A DNA stretch of 64,000 nt from Gemmatimonadota bacterium. Lineage in GTDB: Bacteria > Gemmatimonadota > Gemmatimonadetes > Gemmatimonadales > Gemmatimonadaceae. A program made the position numbers and the translations under genes. Each line of letters begins with the position of its first letter. The stretch's first letter is position 1. Positions 53,201 through 62,280 of this stretch are shown piece by piece. The DNA lies in contig JAQBQB010000017.1 in NCBI GenBank assembly GCA_028287235.1, forward strand, positions 1-64,000, given 5' to 3'. The notes under the pieces are model-generated. The model was not told where the DNA came from and did not search any database. It saw only the letters and a program-made list of their open reading frames with translations.

Positions 53201-53203
53201 CGC

Positions 53204-54802
53204 GTGATGCTCGAACTCGACGATGACGATGCCGCCGTTGAAAAGCTGCCAACGGGTATGCCGAGCTTTGACATCATCGCCAAGGGCGGCCTGCCCAAGA
53301 ACCGCACGACCCTCGTGTCGGGCACGGCGGGGAGCGGAAAGACCGTGTTCGCGATGCAGTTCCTCGCGGCCGGAATCCGCGATTCGGGCGAGCGCGGCGT
53401 GTTCGTCACGTTCGAGGAATCGGCGCGGGACATCCGTAAGAACATGCGCAGCTTCGGCTGGGATCTGGCACAGTGGGAGCGCGACGGACTCCTCGCCTTC
53501 GTCGACGCCTCGCCCGACCCGCACATCGAGACGGTGGTTTCGGGCTCGTTCGATCTCGGCGCGCTGCTGGCACGGGTTGAATACGCGGTGAAAAAGGTTG
53601 GTGCCACGCGCGTCGCGGTCGATTCGATCGGAGCGATCTTCTCGCAGTTCGCCGACCAATCGGTGGTTCGCCGCGAGTTGTTCCGCATTGCGGCCGGCTT
53701 GAAGGAGCTCGGAACGACCGCCGTGTTGACGGCGGAACGCGTGGATGACTACGGCCCCATCGCGCGATTCGGCGTGGAAGAGTTCATCGCCGACAACGTC
53801 ATGATTCTCCGCAATGCGCTCGGCGACGAGACTCGGCGGCGGACGCTGGAGATCGTGAAGTTCCGAGGCACCGACCATCAGAAGGGAGAATTTCCGTTCA
53901 CAATCGCGACCGACGGCGGCGTCGTCGCGATCCCGCTCTCGGCGATGCAGCTCAGTCAGAAATCGTCGAACGTGCGTGTCTCGTCCGGAAACAAGGAGCT
54001 CGACGCCATGTGTGGCGGAGGGTTTTTTCAGGATTCCGTCACGCTCATCTCCGGCGCAACGGGTACCGGCAAGACGCTCAGCGTCGCGCAGTTTCTGAAT
54101 GGCGCGGGCGAGGGAGAGCGCTGCCTGCTGCTGGCGTTCGAGGAGAGCCGGGAGCAGCTCTTCCGCAACGCAATCGGCTGGGGGGTCGACTTCGAGCAGC
54201 TCGAGCGCGACGGCCGCCTGAAAGTGGTGTGCGACTATCCGGACATCGCGGGCCTCGAGGATTGGCTCGTCAACATCCAGGCGATCATCCGCGAGTTCAA
54301 GCCCAAGCGCGTGGCGCTCGACAGCTTGTCGGCCCTCGAGCGAATCGGCACGGTCAAGGCGTTTCGGGAATTCGTCCTCGGAATGACCTCGTTCATCAAG
54401 CATCAGGAGATTACCGGGTTGTTCACGGCGACGACTGCCTCCCTCATGGGTGGCACGTCGATTACCGAAACGCATATCTCGACGCTGACCGATTCCATCA
54501 TTCTGCTGCGGTACGTCGAGATGTTTGGCGAGATGAAGCGCGGTCTCACGGTGCTCAAGATGCGCGGATCGATTCACGACAAAGGCATCCGAGAGTTTGA
54601 GATCGACGGCACCGGCATGCATCTGGGCGGACGGTTCAAGAACGTGAGCGGCATTCTGTCGGGACACCCGGTGCACCTGTCGCCGGCCGATCTGGAGCGC
54701 GCGTGGAGCGAGTTCGACACCCAGATGGGCCGCCGCGAAACGGCGGCGTCGGCGCCGGGCTCGGAACGGCGGACCGGCGGCGAGCGGCGCAGACCGACCT
54801 GA
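53204..54802 (+). CDS. kaiC: KaiC double-domain circadian clock ATPase/kinase
   Basis: 532 residues from GTG 53204 (an ATG at 53207 is equally possible). CI has Walker A GTAGSGKT at 40-47 and the Glu pair in FVTFEES; CII has GATGTGKT and LLLAFEES. The autophosphorylation segment reads ITETHISTLTDS, so the Ser-Thr dyad (426-427 from GTG) is kept, with Glu in place of the Asp at the preceding cyanobacterial 427 position. Other conserved parts are VKFRGTDHQKGEFPFTI and LKMRGSIHDKGIREFEI. The tail after the last CII strand is long and polar, with an Arg-rich end. KaiC is a hexamer whose phosphorylation keeps time. No kaiA is in the window. Confidence 0.96.
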   Translation: MMLELDDDDAAVEKLPTGMPSFDIIAKGGLPKNRTTLVSGTAGSGKTVFAMQFLAAGIRDSGERGVFVTFEESARDIRKNMRSFGWDLAQWERDGLLAFVDASPDPHIETVVSGSFDLGALLARVEYAVKKVGATRVAVDSIGAIFSQFADQSVVRRELFRIAAGLKELGTTAVLTAERVDDYGPIARFGVEEFIADNVMILRNALGDETRRRTLEIVKFRGTDHQKGEFPFTIATDGGVVAIPLSAMQLSQKSSNVRVSSGNKELDAMCGGGFFQDSVTLISGATGTGKTLSVAQFLNGAGEGERCLLLAFEESREQLFRNAIGWGVDFEQLERDGRLKVVCDYPDIAGLEDWLVNIQAIIREFKPKRVALDSLSALERIGTVKAFREFVLGMTSFIKHQEITGLFTATTASLMGGTSITETHISTLTDSIILLRYVEMFGEMKRGLTVLKMRGSIHDKGIREFEIDGTGMHLGGRFKNVSGILSGHPVHLSPADLERAWSEFDTQMGRRETAASAPGSERRTGGERRRPT

Positions 54803-54861
54803 AAACGGGAACGGCCTTTGCTTTATCACCTCGGGGGACGCAACCCTTCCCACTCTCCGAG

Positions 54862-56514
54862 ATGACCAACGATTTCGCTCTCCGACTGCGGCTCGAGGCG
54901 TGCGACGCGGCGTTGGCCGAGAGCGAGGCGCGGTTTCGAAACGTCATCGACCGAAACGCGGACGCGATCGTCGTGGTCGGCCTCGATGGCGTGGTCCAGT
55001 ACGCGAACGACATGGCCGATCGCCTGTTCGGCGTGGAGCCAGGCCAGCTCAACGGAACACCGTTCGGGTTTCCGCTCATTGCCGGCGACACCGCCGTGGT
55101 CGATTTGATCGTCCATGGCGCCGCACGCGTCGCCGAAATGCGTTTGGTGGCATCGACGTGGAACGGATCGCCGGTGCACCTCGCGTCGCTCCGCGACGTC
55201 ACCGATCTCGAGACGCTTCGCCGCGAGCGCACGGCGCAGCTAGCCGAGACCATGGCCGCGGCTCGGCTCCGGGAGGTGTTCAGCCAAGCACCGGTGGCCA
55301 TCGCGGTCCTCCGCGGAAAGGAACATCGGTACGAGAGCGCCAATGCCCGCTATTGCCAGCTGATCGGCAATCGGAATGTCGTCGGGCAGCCGATTCGCGA
55401 CGCGCTGCCGGAGCTCGCGGGCCAAGGCATCTTCGAGTTGCTCGACCAGGTGTATTCCACCGGGGTGCCCTATGTCGGCACCGACGTGCGGATGTTGATG
55501 CGACGCGGCGACGATGGCCCGGAGGAAGGCTTTTTCACGTTCGTGTATCATCCGCTTCGCGAAGCCGACGGCGCGGTGTCCGGCGTCGCGGTCGTGGCCA
55601 CCGACGTCACGGTGTCCGTTCGCGCGCGGATCGAGCTGGAAGCCATCAATCAACAACTGCACCGTCAGGCCACGCAGCTCGAACAACAGGCCACGGAGCT
55701 CGAGGCACAGTTCGAGGAGGCGCAAACCCTCGCCGACCAATTAGAGTACTCTAATCAACGGCTCGAGAAGGCGATCGTGGCCGCGGAGGCGGCGCGCGCC
55801 GACGCCGAGAAGGCCAACCGGGCGAAGTCCGATTTCCTGGCCACCATGTCGCACGAGCTGCGGACGCCGCTGAACGCCGTCGGCGGCTACGCCGATCTCC
55901 TGCTGGCCGGCATCCGCGGACCGGTGACAGAAGCGCAATCGTCCGATCTCGAGCGCATCAAGCGGAATCAGAGACATCTGCTCTCCGTGATCAACGACAT
56001 CTTGAACTTCGCCAAGGTCGAAGCCGGACGGGTACGGTTCGAGCTTCGCCACGTCTCGATGAACGCGGCGCTTGGCGAGCTGGAATCGCTCGTTGCCCCG
56101 CTCCTGCTGCAAAAGCAGATCGCGTACGAGTACTACTGCTGCGATCCGGAGTATACCGCGTACGTCGATCCGGAACGGCTGCAACAGATTCTGCTCAACC
56201 TCCTGTCGAACGCGGTGAAGTTCACGCCGTCGCGTGGGCGCATCACCGTACAATGCGCGGCAACGAAAGACGCGATGCGGGTGAGCGTTCGTGATTCGGG
56301 AGTCGGAATCCCGGCGGAAAAGCTTCAGCAGATTTTCGAGCCGTTCGTGCAATTGGAACGCGGGCAAGGGCCGGCGCTGGGTGGCACCGGCCTAGGCCTC
56401 GCGATCAGCCGCGACCTCGCCAGGGCAATGGGCGGCGAATTGACGGCGGAGAGCAAGCTGGATGAAGGATCGACTTTTACGTTGACTCTCCCGCGACGAG
56501 CGCCAGAAGATTGA
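54862..56514 (+). CDS. PAS-PAS histidine kinase, likely output of KaiC
   Basis: 550 residues from ATG 54862, 59 bases after kaiC. PAS domains lie at about 18-125 (FRNVIDRNADAIVVVGLDG) and 135-255. A coiled coil (about 255-320, Gln/Glu-rich) follows. HisKA has MSHELRTPLNAVGGYADLL with His331, and HATPase has NLLSNAVKFTP, VRDSGVGIP and GGTGLGLAISRDLA. It is cytosolic, without membrane spans. Its position suggests that KaiC controls it, as in KaiBC-kinase loci of other bacteria; unlike SasA it has no KaiB-like domain. No cognate response regulator is adjacent. Confidence 0.93.
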   Translation: MTNDFALRLRLEACDAALAESEARFRNVIDRNADAIVVVGLDGVVQYANDMADRLFGVEPGQLNGTPFGFPLIAGDTAVVDLIVHGAARVAEMRLVASTWNGSPVHLASLRDVTDLETLRRERTAQLAETMAAARLREVFSQAPVAIAVLRGKEHRYESANARYCQLIGNRNVVGQPIRDALPELAGQGIFELLDQVYSTGVPYVGTDVRMLMRRGDDGPEEGFFTFVYHPLREADGAVSGVAVVATDVTVSVRARIELEAINQQLHRQATQLEQQATELEAQFEEAQTLADQLEYSNQRLEKAIVAAEAARADAEKANRAKSDFLATMSHELRTPLNAVGGYADLLLAGIRGPVTEAQSSDLERIKRNQRHLLSVINDILNFAKVEAGRVRFELRHVSMNAALGELESLVAPLLLQKQIAYEYYCCDPEYTAYVDPERLQQILLNLLSNAVKFTPSRGRITVQCAATKDAMRVSVRDSGVGIPAEKLQQIFEPFVQLERGQGPALGGTGLGLAISRDLARAMGGELTAESKLDEGSTFTLTLPRRAPED

Positions 56515-57749
56515 CCAGGTCGAGTGTTCTCTTGATGCTGGCCGCAGCCGCGTGCCGCACCGCGCCCGTGCCCGTGCCCATGCCTGTCTCCGCGCCGGCA
56601 GCGGCGGTGCCGCGCCCCGTCGGGATGGACTCGCGTCTCGGGTCGACGCTCGACTCGCTCGCCGCCGACGGTATCCGTGAGGGTGCCGCGCCGGGCATGT
56701 CGATCGCCGTGGCGCGCTACGGCCGACTCGTGCATCTGCGCGGTTATGGCGCAACGGACTGGGATCCAAGCTCCGACGCCGTCACCGACTCGACGCTGTA
56801 CGATCTCGCGTCGCTCACCAAGGTCATCGCGACGACGACCGCCGCGATGATCCTCGAGGAAGAGGGGCGTCTCGACATCGCGCGGCCGGTGCACGACTAC
56901 GTACCGGACTTCAACGCACCCGACAAGGCGCCGATCACCGTGCGCATGCTGCTCACGCACTCAGGTGGGTTCGAGGCGGGCGCCAGTCTCTACACGCGCG
57001 CGCGCGGCCGCGCGGAGTATCTCGCGCTGATCAATGCGCGCCCGCTGCGGTACGCGCCGGGCACACAGACGGTCTACAGCGATTGGGACATGGTGATCCT
57101 GCAGGCGGTCATCGAGCGCATCGCGGGACAGACACTCGACCAATTCGTCGCCGCGCGCGTCTTCGCGCCGCTTGGGCTCCGAGACACGCGATTCAATCCC
57201 GACACGGCCGACGCCGCCCTGCGCCGCCGCATTGCCGCGACGGCCATCGACACGTCGCGCGGCGGCCTGCTGCGCGGCGTCGTGCACGACGGCAACGCAT
57301 GGGCGCTCGGCGGCGTCTCCGGTCACGCCGGACTGTTTTCGTCGGCGCGCGACCTCGCGGTGTTCGCGGGCATGCTGCTCGACGGCGGCTCGTATGGCGG
57401 CGTGCGCATTCTTCGACCGGAAACGATCGCGCGCTGGACGGCGCGACAATCGCCGATGTCGAGCCGCGCGCTCGGCTGGGATACGCCTGCGCCGGCGGCG
57501 AGCTCGGGTCACTACTTCTCGCCCCGCAGCTTCGGACATACGGGGTTCACCGGTACGTCGCTCTGGATCGATCCCGAGCGCGGCGTGTTCGTGGTGCTCC
57601 TGATGAATCGCGTCAATTCGCACGGCGTGAGCGAGCGGCACACGCAGCTGCGGCGCGATGTGTCGGACGCCGTGCAGTCGGCGATTCTCGACGCGCCGTT
57701 GATCGACTGGGAGGCGAGGCTGCATCCGTCGACGAACCGCGTGCCGTAA
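56511..57749 (+). CDS. serine hydrolase lipoprotein (beta-lactamase class C family)
   Basis: 412 residues from TTG 56511, overlapping the kinase stop. The lipobox is LAAAAC with Cys15. The active-site motif SLTK is at 101-104, a Tyr lies in VYSDWD, and HTGFTG replaces the KTG-type motif. Such proteins include D-aminopeptidases, esterases and penicillin-binding-like enzymes; actual beta-lactamase activity is not implied. Overlap with the histidine kinase gene puts it in the kai operon or at least in a coupled unit. Confidence 0.85.
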   Translation: MTRSSVLLMLAAAACRTAPVPVPMPVSAPAAAVPRPVGMDSRLGSTLDSLAADGIREGAAPGMSIAVARYGRLVHLRGYGATDWDPSSDAVTDSTLYDLASLTKVIATTTAAMILEEEGRLDIARPVHDYVPDFNAPDKAPITVRMLLTHSGGFEAGASLYTRARGRAEYLALINARPLRYAPGTQTVYSDWDMVILQAVIERIAGQTLDQFVAARVFAPLGLRDTRFNPDTADAALRRRIAATAIDTSRGGLLRGVVHDGNAWALGGVSGHAGLFSSARDLAVFAGMLLDGGSYGGVRILRPETIARWTARQSPMSSRALGWDTPAPAASSGHYFSPRSFGHTGFTGTSLWIDPERGVFVVLLMNRVNSHGVSERHTQLRRDVSDAVQSAILDAPLIDWEARLHPSTNRVP

Positions 57750-57809
57750 GGGCTGGTGAATACGCGGACGACGCTTGCTCGGACGCGCTCCGCCCGCCAT
57801 ATAGGGCGC

Positions 57810-59381
57810 ATGCATACTCCGCCCATCGCCCGTTTCGTTCGCGCGGCCGCCGTGTCGCTCTCCCTTGCCGGCTCGCTCTCCGCGCAGCGGCCCACGCAAG
57901 CCACGCCGCCCACACGCGCGCCGTCGCCGTCCGAAATCCCAAAGGCGTACTCTGCCATCCGCGAAACCGACATTCGCCGCGACGTCACGGAGATGGCGTC
58001 GCCCGGCATGCGCGGCCGCGAAGGCGGCACGATCGACGAGATGCGCGCGTCGATCTGGGTCGCCGAGCAGTATCGCAAGATCGGGCTCGCGCCGAAGGGC
58101 GATGATGGCACGTACTTTCAGTGGTTCGACATGACGCACACCCGCGTCTCGCTCGCCGGCAGCCGCGCGACCATCGGCGGCCAGACGCTCAATCTGTTCC
58201 ACGACTTCATCCCGCTCGGCGTGGTTCCCGCCGAGGCGAGCGGCGCGATTCTCTGGGTGGCCGACGCGCGCGACACCACCGTGGATGTACGCGGGCGCAT
58301 CGTCGCCACGCCGCTGCTCGCGCCGGCGCCGTCGACGATCCGCGTCACCAGCTATCCATTCCCGGTGCGTTACGCCGACGCCGCGATCAATGGCACCGCG
58401 GCTCACTTCGCCCGCCGCGGCGCGGCGGCGATCATCCTCGTCGCGAATCCGCCGGTGGACAGCGCCTTCGCCGCGGTCTCGGACATGCGCGTGCGCGGCA
58501 CCTACGACGTGGACCGCGCGATTCCTCGCGCCGCGAACGGATCCGATCGCATCGCACCGCCGCCCGCGCTCGGCACCGGCCCCACGCCGAGCTTCCTGGC
58601 GCCCGCGTCGATGCGCGACGTGCTCGCGCGCCAGCCGCAAGCCGAGCTGTCGATTCGGCTGGAGCGATTCACGTATCCGTCGGTGAACGTGATCGGTGTC
58701 GTGCCCGGCACCGATCCCACGCTGCGCAACGAATTCGTGTTGTTCAGCTCACACCAGGACGCGAACGGCGTGCGCGCCACGATCGAAGGCGACTCGGTGC
58801 ACGCGGGCGCCGACGACAATGCGTCGGTGACGGCGGCGGGGCTCGCCGCCGCCCGCGCGTTCGTGAAGCAGCCGGCCAAGCGCTCGGTGCTCTTCATCAA
58901 TCACGGCTCCGAGGAGCGGGGGCTGATCGGATCGCGCTATCATGCGGCGCATCCCGTGGTGCCGCTCGCGCAGATCGTGGCCGTGATCAACGGGGACATG
59001 ATCGGCCGCAACAATCCCGACTCCGCGTCGCTGCTCGGCTCACAGCCGCCGCACCGCAACTCGAGCGATCTCGTGGCGATGGCGCTGCGCGCGAACGCGC
59101 TCACCGGCAAATTCATTCTCGACACGCTGTGGGATCGTCCAACGCATCCGGAAGGCTGGTACTTCCGCAGCGATCACGTTCCGTACGCGCGTTTGAACGT
59201 GCCGGCGCTGATGTATTCCACGAATCTGCACGACGACTATCACACGCCGCGCGACCGGCCGGACCGCATCGAGTATCCCAAGCTCACACGCATGGCGCAG
59301 TGGATGTATCTCACCGGGTGGTTTGCGGCGAACGCAACCCAGCGGCCACGAATCGATCAAGGGTTCAAGCTGGAGCGGTGA
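57810..59381 (+). CDS. secreted M28-family peptidase with PA-like insert
   Basis: 523 residues from ATG 57810 with a signal peptide ending near SLSAQ. A PA-like insert precedes the M28 core (from about 310). Zinc and catalytic residues appear in FSSHQDANG, AGADDNASVTAAG, INHGSEERGLIG, INGDMIGRNN and the final DDYHTPRDRPDRI. It resembles the enzyme at 7248-8738 in type but not closely in sequence. It is periplasmic or secreted and probably degrades peptides. It lies 60 bases after the serine hydrolase. Confidence 0.92.
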   Translation: MHTPPIARFVRAAAVSLSLAGSLSAQRPTQATPPTRAPSPSEIPKAYSAIRETDIRRDVTEMASPGMRGREGGTIDEMRASIWVAEQYRKIGLAPKGDDGTYFQWFDMTHTRVSLAGSRATIGGQTLNLFHDFIPLGVVPAEASGAILWVADARDTTVDVRGRIVATPLLAPAPSTIRVTSYPFPVRYADAAINGTAAHFARRGAAAIILVANPPVDSAFAAVSDMRVRGTYDVDRAIPRAANGSDRIAPPPALGTGPTPSFLAPASMRDVLARQPQAELSIRLERFTYPSVNVIGVVPGTDPTLRNEFVLFSSHQDANGVRATIEGDSVHAGADDNASVTAAGLAAARAFVKQPAKRSVLFINHGSEERGLIGSRYHAAHPVVPLAQIVAVINGDMIGRNNPDSASLLGSQPPHRNSSDLVAMALRANALTGKFILDTLWDRPTHPEGWYFRSDHVPYARLNVPALMYSTNLHDDYHTPRDRPDRIEYPKLTRMAQWMYLTGWFAANATQRPRIDQGFKLER

Positions 59382-59401
59382 AGCCGGCGCGCGGAGTTAG
59401 T

Positions 59402-60205
59402 TCAAGTGCCCTTCCCCGCCGTTCCCTTGGAGTGCACCGCGAAGGCCGCCCCCTGCGGATCGCTCAGCATCGCGACGCGGTCGCCTCCCGGCACGTCCAT
59501 GGGACCAAGCACCACCGTGCCGCCGGCCTTCTGCGCGCGACCGGCCGCCGCGTCCGCGCTGTCGGCCACGCTGACATAATGCAACCAGCGTGAGGTGGAG
59601 ACCTCCGGCGGTCGCTTCATGATTCCGCCGTAGGTGAATCGGTCGCGGCCGAACATGTAATAGCTGCCCATCGCGCCCATGTCGAACTCACTCTTCTTCT
59701 CCCACCCGAAGATCTGCTGGTAGAAGCTGATGGCCGCGGGCTGGTCGCTGGTCGCGAGCTCGTGCCAGGAAAATTGGCGCGGCGCCGGATCGGTCTCGGG
59801 CGCGAGCGGTTGCGCGCTCGTGATGATCGCGAACACGGCGCCCTGCGGATCCTGCAGCACCGCAAACCGGCCCGCTTGTTCCATGGTCTTCGCGGGCACC
59901 AGTACCTTGGCACCGAGCTTGATGGCTTGGGTGATGGTGGCGTCGGCGTCGGGCACCTCGATGTACGCGAGCCAGCTCGGCGCGGAACCCATCGCGGCCG
60001 CGTCGGGCGGCGGAGTCGTCAGGCCGCCAACCATCGTGTCGGGCGTGTCGCCCGCAAGCCAAAACGTGTAATCGAAGTCGCCCATCTTACTGGTCTTCCA
60101 TCCGACGATCTCTTTATAGAAGGCCTCGGCGGCTCTCGTATCGTTGGTCAGGAGCTCGTGCCATACGAAGCGCCCACGTGTTTCGGCGGCCGTGCTGCTC
60201 GACAT
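59402..60205 (-). CDS. two-domain VOC family protein (glyoxalase-like)
   Basis: 267 residues from ATG 60205, with AAAGGAG close upstream. Two glyoxalase-like halves each start FVWHELLTNDTRAAEAFYKE and FSWHELATSDQPAAISFYQQ, and each ends with DPQGAVFAI or DPQGAAFAV. The family covers dioxygenases, glyoxalases and antibiotic-binding proteins; this branch (27 kDa antigen-like) has no known substrate. It converges with the M28 peptidase gene. Confidence 0.92.
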   Translation of the reverse strand: MSSSTAAETRGRFVWHELLTNDTRAAEAFYKEIVGWKTSKMGDFDYTFWLAGDTPDTMVGGLTTPPPDAAAMGSAPSWLAYIEVPDADATITQAIKLGAKVLVPAKTMEQAGRFAVLQDPQGAVFAIITSAQPLAPETDPAPRQFSWHELATSDQPAAISFYQQIFGWEKKSEFDMGAMGSYYMFGRDRFTYGGIMKRPPEVSTSRWLHYVSVADSADAAAGRAQKAGGTVVLGPMDVPGGDRVAMLSDPQGAAFAVHSKGTAGKGT

Positions 60206-60304
60206 TGTTTCTCCTTTCATCAAGTCGTGACGGTGGAACGGCGTTGCGATCCGCAGCGGATGGGACGAGCTAGGGTTGCAACATTTGCCCGGACCGCATC
60301 GGTG

Positions 60305-60955
60305 TCAACCTTCGACGCCGAACGCTCGCGCGATCAGAAGCACCCCGCCTGCGATGAGCACGAATCCGGTTGCTCGTGCGACACGGTCACCCGCCGGGGC
60401 GAAACGTTCCACGGTGATGACCGACCCTATTGCCGCCATCGCGCGAACGTCCATGACTCCCATCACGAGGGGAACGACCATCAGATTGGCGCAACACCGG
60501 CTGCAGTGAAGCCCATAGTGCAGGCCGAGCCGCCACGCCGCGCCGGCGTCGCCCGGGAGCGCACGGGCATGCCTTGCCAGCTGCCGGCAGCACGCCAGGT
60601 GGCGCGCCTTTCGCGCGGTGAGCTGCCAGGCGCCCGCGGCCACGACGACCACGCCGACCGCAATCGGTCCGATGCGCACCGATACCGACGGGTCCATCTG
60701 CATGGGCGACAACGCCGCGCTCACCGGAAACGCGGCAATGCCGAGCACCGTCCAGACGAACAGGTATCCGGCGGTCACCAGCACCGCTAGCACGCCGCGC
60801 GGAGTATCCCCCGCGCCAACCGCTCCGCGGCCGTAGTGCCACAATACGGGGGGAAACGACGGTAGCATCATCGCTACCGTCATCACCATCCACATGCCGA
60901 GGAACGCCGCAGCCGCGCCTGACCACGTCTGGCTGAACATCGGCATGCCGCTCAT
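60305..60955 (-). CDS. DUF2182 membrane protein
   Basis: 216 residues from ATG 60955; a GTG at 60964 overlapping the upstream stop (GTGA) is a good alternative. The family core is seen: WMVMTVAMMLPSFPPVLWHY, then LHYGLHCSRCCANLMVVPLVMG, with membrane spans throughout. The CSRCC and histidine residues suggest metal binding. DUF2182 proteins are integral inner-membrane proteins of unknown role, often near small copper-related genes. It is coupled to the DUF899 gene. Confidence 0.85.
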   Translation of the reverse strand: MSGMPMFSQTWSGAAAAFLGMWMVMTVAMMLPSFPPVLWHYGRGAVGAGDTPRGVLAVLVTAGYLFVWTVLGIAAFPVSAALSPMQMDPSVSVRIGPIAVGVVVVAAGAWQLTARKARHLACCRQLARHARALPGDAGAAWRLGLHYGLHCSRCCANLMVVPLVMGVMDVRAMAAIGSVITVERFAPAGDRVARATGFVLIAGGVLLIARAFGVEG

Positions 60956-60960
60956 CCCAG

Positions 60961-61758
60961 TCACGAACCGGGGTATTCGTCGTGCCGGCGCCACCAGATG
61001 CCCGCTTCGTTGCGTCCCTTGGGCGCACGGTCCAGCCACTGATACATGCCCCACACAGCATCCAATCCGCGCGAATAAGCGGAATACGTGTGGTAGACCA
61101 CACCGTCCTCGAGCACGAACGCACTCACACCCGGCCGCTCGCGCGTGTACGTGGCAGCGTCGGTTCCGGTCGCCGCCGCAAGCTGTGCAACGGGCGTCTC
61201 ACTGCCGCGCAGCGGCCGATCCTGAACGTTCTTCTCTGCGACGGGCGCTCCGACCGGGGGCTCGCGCCGGAAGTTGTATTCGATCCCCTCTTCGCGCTGT
61301 TGTTTCTGCGTGAACCCCACGCTGAAATCGGCGTTGAAGTCGCTGTCGAGCGACGACGCCCACGGGAAGGTCCATCCCATCCGCGCCTTGTACGCCTGCA
61401 GCTTCTCGAGTGGAGCACGAGACACCGCGCCGAACGCAACGTCGTGATTCGCCAGGTGCACCGCGATCCCGTTGAAGCCGTCGGCGATGCTCGAGCAGGA
61501 CGGGCAGCCGGCCTTGTAATCGGGGCCGAACATGAAGTGGTACACGAGGAGCTGCGAGCGCCCACGGAAGAGATCCGCCAGCGAGGCGCTCCCCTCGTCG
61601 GTGGTGAGGCGATACTCCTTGTCGATCCGAACCCAGGGCAGCTCCTGTCGCCTCTGCGTCAGCTCATCGCTCCGCCGCGTGAGCTCCTTCTCATCCTTCA
61701 GCAGCTCGAGCCGAGCGGCAATCCACTCGTCACGTGTTCCGATGGTGTGCGTCGTCAT
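60961..61758 (-). CDS. DUF899 thioredoxin-like protein
   Basis: 265 residues from ATG 61758, with AAGGAG about nine bases upstream; earlier ATGs are less well spaced. It starts WIAARLELLKDEKELTRRSD and has LPWVRIDKEY, YHFMFGPDYKAGCPSCSSIAD (CPSC pair) and VYHTYSAYSRGLD. This is the DUF899 family, a thioredoxin-fold relative without a defined substrate. The CxxC suggests redox activity. It lies five bases upstream of the DUF2182 gene. Confidence 0.92.
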   Translation of the reverse strand: MTTHTIGTRDEWIAARLELLKDEKELTRRSDELTQRRQELPWVRIDKEYRLTTDEGSASLADLFRGRSQLLVYHFMFGPDYKAGCPSCSSIADGFNGIAVHLANHDVAFGAVSRAPLEKLQAYKARMGWTFPWASSLDSDFNADFSVGFTQKQQREEGIEYNFRREPPVGAPVAEKNVQDRPLRGSETPVAQLAAATGTDAATYTRERPGVSAFVLEDGVVYHTYSAYSRGLDAVWGMYQWLDRAPKGRNEAGIWWRRHDEYPGS

Positions 61759-61904
61759 CGTGCCAGTCTCCTTCATTCGGGTGTCGTTGCTCGGGACGAC
61801 TCGCTCGTCGTCAGTCACGACATAGACTTAGCAGCGCGTATGGGCACGATGAGAGTGACAAGTGTGGCGCGATTCCGATGGACGTCGCGGCGCGGTAAAC
61901 CCCG

Positions 61905-62231
61905 TCAGCGATAGTCGTCGCGCGCGGGCGAGAAGACGTCGATGACTCGGCAGGCCGTGAGCGTTTTGCCGCCGTGCAGCGCACCGCCTGGAATCAACGC
62001 GACCATCCCTGCCTCGAGGACCGTCGTCTCGTCGCCGACGGTGAACTCGAATCGGCCGTCGATCACGTAGGTCACCTGTTCGTGCGGATGCGTGTGCATC
62101 GGCACGTTGGTTCCGGCGTCGAGGTGCACCTCGCCCACGGTCACGCCGGCAAGGTGGGCGTAGTGTCCGCGTATGGATCCGTCGAGAATGGCGCGTTGCG
62201 GGAGCGAAGTGAGTTTCGTGAATGTCGCCAT
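61905..62231 (-). CDS. cupin-domain protein
   Basis: 108 residues. A single cupin barrel is clear: VGEVHLDAGTNVPMHTHPHEQVTYVIDG (metal ligands His, His, Glu) and the second motif near GALHGGKTL. Members are small metal-binding enzymes or sensors. The start ATG 62231 has GAGG upstream; the frame stays open beyond it but carries no cupin sequence. Confidence 0.87.
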   Translation of the reverse strand: MATFTKLTSLPQRAILDGSIRGHYAHLAGVTVGEVHLDAGTNVPMHTHPHEQVTYVIDGRFEFTVGDETTVLEAGMVALIPGGALHGGKTLTACRVIDVFSPARDDYR

Positions 62232-62280
62232 GGTCGAAGCCTCGAGGATTGTAGGACGTCCCGGAGATTTCCCGTCTGTA

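Noticed and set aside
56511-57749. Beta-lactamase resistance gene
   Set aside because: The SxxK motif is present, but the third motif is HTG and the fold is shared by many esterases and peptidases; resistance cannot be inferred.
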